Source of the DNA: Bombyx mori
Taxonomy: Eukaryota > Arthropoda > Insecta > Lepidoptera > Bombycidae
Length of the DNA stretch: 64,000 nucleotides
Direction: 5' to 3'
NCBI RefSeq assembly: GCF_030269925.1
Contig: NC_085130.1
Location: forward strand, 3,236,501-3,300,500
The translations under genes and the position numbers were made by a program. This document shows positions 56,320 through 64,000 of the stretch, one piece after another. Every line of letters begins with the position of its first letter. The stretch's first letter is position 1. Under the pieces are notes generated by a model. The model saw nothing but the letters and a program-made list of their open reading frames with translations, did no database searches and was not told where the DNA came from.

Positions 56320-57470
56320 AGGTAAAACAAAAAACGCTTTTATAGAAAATGCCAATAAAAAATAGAAAATAAATCTTAATAAATTTGAATTAAAAATAGA
56401 GTAAGAAAAAATAATTTTATTGTAAAAAAAACGTGCTTTTCTATAAAAGCGTATTTTTTTAGATTTTTTAACCTATTATTTATTTATTGCTTAAATAGGT
56501 CGACGAGCTGGCAGCCCACCTGGTGCTAAGTGGTTACTGGAGCCCATAGACATCTACAACGTAAATGCGCCACCCACCTCGAGATATAAGTTTTAAGGTC
56601 TCAGTATAGTTACAACGGCTGCCCTGCCCTTCAAACCGAAACGCATTACTGCTTCACGGCAGAAATAGGCGGGATGGTGGCACCCACCCGCGCGGCCTCA
56701 CAAGAGGTCCTACCACCAGTAAATAATACTAACAGCGATTTCTACTTGAAACTCAGACCACGTATTTCGATGACAGCTTGAAGTGTTCCACATTCGTTAG
56801 GATTGTCACATACGACGGAGGCATTGAACTGGACGAGACTTTTGATTTGATGTACCTGACATGACTTCAGAAGGTGTGTTAAGAATAACGTACTATGGAT
56901 AAATAAATAAAACCTAAAATAAAATCTGAAATGAAACCTAGTTTATGATCGTGCAGTGAATAAATAATAGTTTTAAAAAAATACGCTTTTATAGAGAATC
57001 CAACTAAAAATAGAAAATAAATTTGAATTAAAAATAGTGCAAGAAAAAATGATTTTATTGTAAAAAGAGCGTAGGGTGCATGGTATCAGTAGTTGTAAAT
57101 ATTTTATGAACAGATATGAGTAGAAGGGTTATTTTGATAATGTCCTGAAAAGCACCCCACGCTTTTTTACAATAAAATCATTTTCTCTTACACTATTTTT
57201 AATTCAAATTTATTAACACTTATATTTTATTTTTTAGTTGGATTTTATATAAAAGCGTATTTTTTTTGTTTTTTTAAATTACTGTTTAATTTTCATTTTT
57301 TAGTTGAATTTCTATTTTTTCAATTTTTTTTAAATATTGAATTGTCATCGGTCCTTAATAAGTATACCAAATTTCGAGTTAATCCGACGTTTTGCTCGTC
57401 AAAATCATGTTCAAAGATTCCGTTACAAACATACATACATACGTCTGAAGCTAATAAAAGCGTATCAAAA
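56320..57470. repeat. AT-rich GCG-TATT repeats forming a fold-back
   Basis: A first copy at 56320-56465. A second at 56975-57085 faces its inverted complement at about 57145-57270, then the GGTCAAAATC-type end at 57395-57465. Confidence 0.7.
56470..56722 (-). mobile_element. CAATAAA-type short repeat
   Basis: Minus copy, TTATTTATTGCTTAAATAGG to CCTACCACC. Confidence 0.82.
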
Positions 57471-57727
57471 TACGGAGATTCTAATACCTTATTAATTCGT
57501 CCAATTATGATCACTGTCGTTGATGACTAACGTCATGTTGGATCCTCCCGATTTACTAACGGTGCTTTTAGGTATCCCAAGCACAGTGCGAGTGTCAATA
57601 TAGACTGTCCCGCACTTTTGAACATTGGCGTCATTGTGCAAGATGACGCACTCTCTGTCTTTAACTTGGAAATTGAAATAAAAATTTATTGGAACAGTTT
57701 GCAAACGCTAATTGTTTAATACTAGGT

Positions 57728-57955
57728 AATCAGACGAAGTGTGGACGGAAGAAGACCACGAGGTAGAGACTCGACACGTTGGATTGACCAGATCCGCTCT
57801 ACCCTCGACACCACAGTTCACGATGCTCTGCACTCGGCGGCAGATAGAGGCAAACGGCGTGGAATGATACGAAATAAACTCTTGTTGCGAGGAGGTGGGC
57901 ACGACCCTCAGTATTGAGGAAACCGAAGCAAGAAGAAGAAGAAAGGTAATCAGAT
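57728..57955 (+). pseudogene. LINE C-terminal ORF fragment with AAG-rich tail
   Basis: Plus frame reads GRRPRGRDSTRWIDQIRSTL, DTTVHDALHSAADRGKRRG, then GHDPQY and stop, followed by a GAAGAAGAAGAAG tail near 57940. C-terminal end of a LINE ORF, 5'-truncated. Confidence 0.72.
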
Positions 57956-58219
57956 TATTAGTTGGCTTTTAAAATTACATAATTTAATCAAACAGAACGC
58001 CGATGAAGAATTTCAGTCTCAAAAGGGCGGTTTCTGCGCTGTGACGTCACAAGCCGTGAGATCGTTTACCGGCCCATTCAGAAAAAGCCTAAGGCCGTTT
58101 AAGCTATCCTAGCGCTTATAATACGAATCCATCAGACCACGAACCATGTAGTTTAGAAACTATATTTCAATTTAATTATTTCGCTTCAAGCTAATATTTT
58201 TTATAAATAATACTCGTAT

Positions 58220-58651
58220 AGTTGTCGTGGCCTAAAGGATAAGACGGTGCATTCGTGTTGAGCGATGCAACGGTGTTCGAATCCCGCAGGCGGGTACCAA
58301 TTTTTCTAATGAAATACGTAATTAACAAGTGTTTACGATTGACTTCCACGGTGAAGGAATAACATCGTGTAATAAAAATCAAACCCACAAAATTTTAATT
58401 TGCGTAATTACTAATGGTAGGACCTCTTGTGAGTCGGCACGGGTAGGTACCACCACCCCACCTATTTCTGCCGTGAAGCAGTAATGCGTTTCGGTTTGAA
58501 GTGTGGCGTAGCCGTTGTAACTATACTGAGTCCTTAGAACTTACATCTCATGGTGGGTGACGCATTTACGTTGTAGAAATCTATGGGCTCCAGTAACCAC
58601 TTAACACAAGGTGGGCTGTGAGCTCCTCCACCCATCTAAGCAATAAAAATA
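58220..58651 (+). mobile_element. Chimeric SINE: tRNA-like head plus CAATAAA tail
   Basis: GTCGTGGCCTAAAGGATAAG to CATCTAAGCAATAAAAATAA. Full length. Confidence 0.85.
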
Positions 58652-59189
58652 ATAATTATATATTATCTTTCGTTTTGAGGCTGGTTAAATTATTATTTAC
58701 TTAATACGCGAATATGAGAATCTTACATAACAATTATACGTTGGGAATGAAAGAGAGAGATATTTTTTTTATGAATACGAGTTCCAAGTATTTCCTTCAC
58801 ATTTATTATTCGGAACGAAAGGATCTTTTTGACGAAAGAAATTAGAACTTTTATGTAACAGCATTGAAAGTCATCGAAACTTTTTTTCAAAGAGATCTCT
58901 TTTGAGGCGATTCCGTAATCTTGATACTTGATGAAAATGCTTTCGGGGGTTCTTTCCTGTGTTTTGTACACGAGTAAGCAATTCGTCAAGTGGTTAGTGT
59001 TGTTTTAAATAGGATTGTGGGTAGGGTGTTATTCTGGCGCGATGTTCTGGAACTTCTCGACAGGAGGGTGTAAATGAGAGACTGTGGTCAAGCCACGCTT
59101 TCTATGGACATGGACAATGTGGGCCATTAATCATGAGGTCGTCAGCGTGTCTGTACCTAATCAGTAACCTTGAGGGGTTATTCCAGCTA

Positions 59190-59308
59190 TTAACGGTTTG
59201 ATAGGCGAGCTCACGAAAATCACTCTGGTAGATATGGAATTAGCCCTAGCAAGAGCTGAATCTACCACCGAACCGGAATCACGATCTACTGAGAAAATCC
59301 GGCAAGAC
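59190..59308 (+). mobile_element. Bm1-type SINE fragment
   Basis: GGCGAGCTCACGAAAATC, TTAGCCCTAGCAAGAGCTGA, GAGAAAATCCGGCAAGAC; internal deletion of about 25 bases. Confidence 0.68.
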
Positions 59309-59420
59309 TTTTTTTTAAATTGCCCTTGTAGACAGACGATGGCCCACCTGATGGTGAGTGGTTACTGTCGCCCATGGACTTCAGCAATGCCAGGGGCAGA
59401 GCCAAGCCGCTGCCTACCGA
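59308..59420 (-). mobile_element. LINE 3' tail
   Basis: TTTTTAAATTGCCCTTGTAG to AGCCAAGCCGCTGCCTACC, inserted into the Bm1 fragment before it. Confidence 0.8.
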
Positions 59421-59699
59421 AAAGATACCCAGTAGGCCTGTTTATATAGCAGTGAAGCTAATAAAAGCCTGCTAAAAGTGATCTACGCGTCAAATGATAA
59501 ACTGCCGACCATAATTTTAGAAATAGCTCAAATTGAGGCCCAGAACGAGCGATGATGGAACTACAGTGTACTGCGTCAATTTGCATGGCAATCGACCAAT
59601 CAGACCTCAGGCGAACTACCGATATTTCATTCGCTTAATATCTAGTATCCCGAAAGGATAGCCATGCTTAAAAAAAAAAGAAATATAAAGGCCATGTTT

Positions 59700-59950
59700 T
59701 ACTGGTGATAGGACGTCTTGTAAATCCGCACGGGTAGGTAACCCTGCCTATTTCTGTCGTGAAGCAGTAATGCGTTTCGGTTTGAAGGGCGGGGCGGCAG
59801 CCGTCGTACTGTTAAAGTGAGACCTTATTAACTCATGTCTCGAGGTGGGTGGCGGCATTTACGTTGTAGATGTCTATTGGCTCCGGAAACTACTTAACAC
59901 CAGGTGGGCCGTGAGCTCGTTGATCCATCTATTCCATAAATAAAAAAAAA
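59700..59950 (+). mobile_element. CAATAAA-type short repeat, variant
   Basis: TGGTGATAGGACGTCTTGTA to a changed end (CATCTATTCCATAAATAAA). Confidence 0.78.
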
Positions 59951-60134
59951 TCTCGAAATTCCATCCTTGCCCGTCCATTAAAATTGTTTTAATTTGTTAT
60001 AATCTATTTAAGCTAAATAAAAGTTTCATCTCAGATAAAGACTTTGAAGAAATGCATTTTGGGACGTTCCAAAGAATGTAGATGGCAAACAAATTATGTA
60101 AAAGTGTTAAAGTGGTTACGGGGATCTATAGAAA

Positions 60135-60490
60135 CTAGAGGTCCCGCAGTAGTCGAAATTCGACTATAATTAATTGGAATTGTAAGTTTGTACACTATTA
60201 TGATTGTATTTTATACTTCTATAATCACAAATTTCGCCAAGGCTACACTATAAAAAATATTAACAAAGACAAACAATATTTAATCTATTCTCAATTTGAC
60301 AACAGACGTCAAGAACAAAAGTTTGACAATAAATAGTATGCATGCGTGTGTGCGTCAAATACATGGTATGTAGTGTGTGTAATGTTTTCTTTATTGATTT
60401 AATGTATCTTTTATGCATTATTTAAAAAAAATATTAGCATTGTGCACTTCTTCTCTGTATTCTCTATAAGTGTGGAAAATTTCATACTCG
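60135..60490 (+). repeat. Unclassified repeat, copy 2
   Basis: Same order as 18497-18830 with a 20-bp extra block near 60212; a SINE interrupts its end. Confidence 0.75.
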
Positions 60491-60499
60491 ACATGATGA

Positions 60500-60748
60500 T
60501 ACATGGGTGGACGAGCTCACAGCCCACCTGGTGTTAAGTGGTAACAGGAACCCATGGACATCTATAACGTAAATGCGCCACCCACCTTGAGATAATTACT
60601 GCTTCACGCCAGAAATAGGCAGGGTGGTTTAACCTACCCGCGCGGACTCACAAGAGGTCCTACCACCAGTAGTTACACAAATTATAATTTTGCGGGTATC
60701 ATTTTTATTACACGATGTTATTCCTTCACCGTGGAAGTCAATCATGAA
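60500..60748 (-). mobile_element. Chimeric SINE, head missing
   Basis: Body and junction (TTACACAAATTATAATTTTG, CGATGTTATTCCTTCACCGT) present; an internal deletion follows TTGAGATAA, and the tRNA-like head is absent. Confidence 0.75.
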
Positions 60749-61039
60749 CATGTCAGTTAACGTGTTAAGTCGCGTATTATTTATTATGCTAAGAATACAT
60801 ACGATGACCGACAATAACGAAACAGTAATAACATTATCGCCGATAATCTTATTGAACCATTAATTGACAAGCTCATTTCGGAGTCGCAGAGAAAGATCTT
60901 TCCATCGATTACTATCGTATATATATGGACGTTGATAATTGATTTCATTAAGCTTCTATTTAGAACGAAGTAGTTGCGTACCGTGGCTTTTCTTGCGTCT
61001 TTTACGTAAAGCTGTTATAGATTAATATTTTTGTTTATA

Positions 61040-61253
61040 TTGTTGGACGAGCCTACGGCCCGCCTGATGTTAAGTGGTTAGCCGAGCCCATAGACATCTA
61101 CAATGTAAATGCCGGCAACCACCTTTGTGATATGAGTTCTAAGGTCTCAGTATAGTTACAACGGCTACCCCGCCCTTCAAACCGAATCCTTCACGGCTGA
61201 AATAGACGGGGTACCTACCCGTGCGGACTCACGAGACATCCTACCACCAGTAA
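61040..61253 (-). mobile_element. CAATAAA-type short repeat, no poly(A)
   Basis: Minus copy with internal deletions. Confidence 0.75.
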
Positions 61254-61974
61254 AGATGTTTTTGGTAGAAAGGATTTTGGTTATAATTTGGCGTCGACAT
61301 AGATTATCACCAGCCCGTCTAGTCATGCGGTCCGGTTTGAATCAGTTTGGGCCAGTTACACAAACCAATTGAATCTTTCGATTTTAATTCTTATTGTATG
61401 TCGGAGTGATGTGGTGATGTCCATGGTCCTGTTAGTAGTTTTACACTGGGTGGTCTGCGAATTCGTTTGTCAATATAAAGTCATGAAATGAGCACTATTA
61501 AATTCATTATTCATATATTCTGACAATTCTAAACAGAATTACGTGCAACTATATAGAAGAAAAAAATCTAAAATGTTTGGATTTTTCTTTTATTGGTAAC
61601 ATTCATTGGTTTGCGTCAAATCTGTGAGCAACATAACAAAAATGCGACCTCACCTTTGTTATAACAATACAATTATTATTTCGAACCATCTCAAAATAAA
61701 TGCCTACTGTTCGAAATTCAAAAAATGCGCGCAAAAAATTATAATTCCGAAAATGTTTTCTAACTTCCCCAACACGTGCAAAGGCGATTGTTCCACAATA
61801 ACCGTATGATTTTCAACGCCTCACGTAACAATAGACTTTTTCGACCGTCCGCGAACAGCCTTCTTTGATCGCCCGTGAAGTATTGTACAGATTGTCAAGT
61901 CATGGATTCAGAACGCATGGATGTGGCAAAATAATATATTATATACATATTACCTATTATTATTATTTTTTATT
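61254..61974. other. DNA upstream of exon a, nothing recognised
   Basis: AT-rich. The signal-peptide exon of the Ig gene was sought here and in the rest of 56100-64000 and not found. Confidence 0.45.
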
Positions 61975-62160
61975 GAATGAACTATGAATGTGGAAGGATA
62001 TAGAGGACGAGGTAGATGTAGGAAGAAATGGGATGGATTGCGTGAAGACGATATGGGTAAAAAGGGAGTGAGCGAAGAAATGGTATATGATAGAAGAGTA
62101 TGGAAGGAGAAAACATGTTGCGCCGATTCCAGGTGACTGGGAGAAGGGCAGGATAATGAT
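61975..62160 (+). pseudogene. LINE C-terminal fragment (WYGHVMRR type)
   Basis: Reads TMNVEGYRGRGR then, after a small frameshift, DDMGKKGVSEEMVYDRRVW and KEKTCCADSR. Second copy of the family at 41149. It is joined directly to a minus-strand LINE tail at 62160. Confidence 0.75.
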
Positions 62161-62262
62161 GCCCTTGTAGGCAGACGAGCATACCACCTGATGGTGAGTG
62201 GTTACCGTCGCCCATGGACTTCAGCAATCCTAGGAGCAAAGCCAAGCCGCTGCCTACCATAA
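62160..62262 (-). mobile_element. LINE 3' tail
   Basis: GCCCTTGTAGGCAGACGAGC to GCCAAGCCGCTGCCTACC, without poly(A), abutting another LINE end. Confidence 0.78.
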
Positions 62263-62609
62263 AACAAACAAAAGTGACAACATAAAAATGTAAACTTTTT
62301 TTTTATATTTAATTAATTCCAATGTTTTGTGGTTATGGACGACGAATAAGATGTCATCTGTTGGCTTCTTAAATATTTTGCTAACTAGCGTCTATTTTTC
62401 TGTCTACATTACTTCTAGACTTTCGCGTTCCACTCGAAGCAAATTTAAACATATAATAATATTTCGAAGCAGATTTAAACCCTTGAAGGAAAGATGTACG
62501 TATTTGGAAAAGTTTTTTGTCAATTCAACACGCTGTAAATATAATTTGCGTCATTACTAAACAATTAACACGCATACCTCATGTCTCTTAGTCTGTTATG
62601 TGTCTCTGT

Positions 62610-62651
62610 CTTACTACCATACGAATCTGGTCCGATTCGTATGGTAGTAAG
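62610..62651. repeat. Perfect 18-bp palindrome with 6-nt loop
   Basis: CTTACTACCATACGAATC, loop TGGTCC, then the exact inverted copy. Confidence 0.9.
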
Positions 62652-63049
62652 TGTAAATGTAGTATTATTATATACCCTGTTTCGAGCTTCGACTTTCCGC
62701 ACAAGAATCTCGTGTACCGCTAAATCATTCTAAATCCAAACCAAAAAACTCCTAAATTAGCAACCGTAGACAACTCTTCCAGAATAACTTAAGAGGATTT
62801 AAAGATCTAAGGATTGAAAACGGCAAATTTCTTTTATGAAAAATCGTTCATTCCACAAATTCTCGAACCACTGAATACGTTAATTCAGTTATCTGAACAA
62901 ACAGACCGAAAACATTATCACAAAAGATTTGTGGCCAGACGGTGTAGGTGCGTATGGTTTAGTTCCCAAACTTAATTTGTTTACTGCCCACTTTGAGAAT
63001 AAATTATTTTTTAGCGCCCACAATTTCCCACCTACTTAAGAACCACTAT

Positions 63050-63190
63050 AACGGGAGCTCATTCTGCGAAGCGTGTCTCTTGTTAGGGTTCGTGTTAGCA
63101 ACGTCATCAGGTTTGAGCCCCGTGAGCTCACCTACTGATTCAGCGAATCTAGAATAACCCCTCGAGATTAGTAGAATAGATAGAAAAAAA
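63050..63190 (-). mobile_element. Bm1-type SINE fragment, diverged
   Basis: CTGCGAAGCGTGTCTCTTGT, GGTTTGAGCCCCGTGAGCTC, then a CCTCGAGATTAGTAGAATAG tail and poly(A) in reverse sense. Confidence 0.7.
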
Positions 63191-63489
63191 AAGAGATAAA
63201 TTACAAATCACCTCCCAAGCCTTTACACAACGCCTCCATTTTTTTTCTGGTTCTCTTACCGCCCCACATCAGGCCTGCAGTGTCCATAAGGGGGCGTCAT
63301 CGCCCAATTTGGGAAAGGCTGGTCTAGTGATTGGACTAGGTTAGCGGGTCGTTACAAATTTTCGAAATATGTATGTGCCTACTTACAAACGCCGATTAAA
63401 ACTATTAGTGTTGTGTTATCAAGACTGTACCGGCGTTCGTATGTCAAATGTCACTATCAATTAAAGAAACAGATACTCCACATGTGATC

Positions 63490-63932
63490 TACTGGTGGTA
63501 GGACATCTTGTCAGTTCGCACGGGTAGGAAAGTACCGACCACCTGGCCTATTTCTAGTAATGCGTTTCGGTTTAAATGGTGGGGCAGCCGTTGTACTGTT
63601 AAAACTGAGACCTTACAACTCAATTATTAAAAAACAAAAATTATTAGGAAGATCATTATGAGAAATTTTTAGGATTATTACGAAGATTTTACTGGTGGTA
63701 GGACCTCTTGTGAGTCCGCGCGGGTAGGGACCACCACCCTGCCTATTTCTGCCGTGAAGCAGTAATGCCTTTCGGTTTAAAGAGTGGGGCGGCCGTTGTA
63801 ACTATACTTGAGACTTTAGAACTAATCTCAAAGTGGGTGGCGAATTTACGTTGTAGATGTCTATGGGCTCCAGTAACCACTTAACACCAGGTGGGCTGTG
63901 AGCTCGTCCACCCACCTAAGCAATAAAAAAAA
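63490..63932 (+). mobile_element. Two CAATAAA-type short repeats in tandem
   Basis: A 3'-truncated copy (63490-63620) followed by a full copy (63690-63932). Confidence 0.8.
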
Positions 63933-64000
63933 AGATCAAAACATATCATTAAAGACGCTTCCATTACATCTAGTTCCATGTAAAAGGTTAGATGTTAAAA

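Noticed and set aside
1..64000. CRISPR arrays, operons, riboswitches
   Set aside because: The sequence is eukaryotic nuclear DNA; no such pattern seen.

Overview
The window looks like nuclear DNA of a lepidopteran, most likely the silkworm Bombyx mori. It is AT-rich and intron-rich, and it is crowded with silkworm-type short repeats: about 30 copies of a roughly 240-bp repeat ending in AAGCAATAAAA, many Bm1-type SINE pieces, several tRNA-headed SINEs, LINE 3' ends, Harbinger-type elements and a BEL/Pao retrotransposon. Family names are from memory of these repeats, not from a search.

Host gene: one gene on the minus strand runs through most of the window. I assembled ten short exons (a to j, 56094 down to 3886) by reading immunoglobulin-domain sequence, AG/GT splice sites and codon phase. 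Nine of the ten internal junctions that should exist are seen; eight join with matching phase, and the one between exons e and f leaves a gap of about 20 residues. The encoded protein is a Sidestep-family cell-surface Ig protein (Ig1 in three exons, then Ig2, Ig3, Ig4 and the start of Ig5). The signal-peptide exon and the rest of Ig5, the FN3 domain, membrane segment and tail are not found here. The introns are 76 bp to 19.3 kb.

Mobile DNA: the largest intron (36670-55961) holds a complete BEL/Pao LTR retrotransposon on the minus strand (47912-55316) with 376/370-bp LTRs, a 5-bp AGTGG target duplication, a tRNA-Tyr-type primer site, gag, and pol. Gag and pol share one frame and are separated by a single UGA followed by CUA. 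Pol is broken by a 114-bp LINE-tail insertion. A 5'-truncated jockey-like LINE with an open reverse transcriptase lies at 30311-32400 on the plus strand. A pair of PIF/Harbinger MITEs (790-1405 and 13632-14376), a Harbinger derivative nested in a Bm1 SINE (8932-10069), a solo LTR (14518-14892) and a Helitron-like element (20306-20665) fill other introns.

The most unusual pattern is where host gene and repeats meet: at five of the ten splice donors the end of a mobile element lies within about 20 bp of the GT, in one case touching it. Stretches without an entry are intronic AT-rich DNA in which I see nothing I can name.
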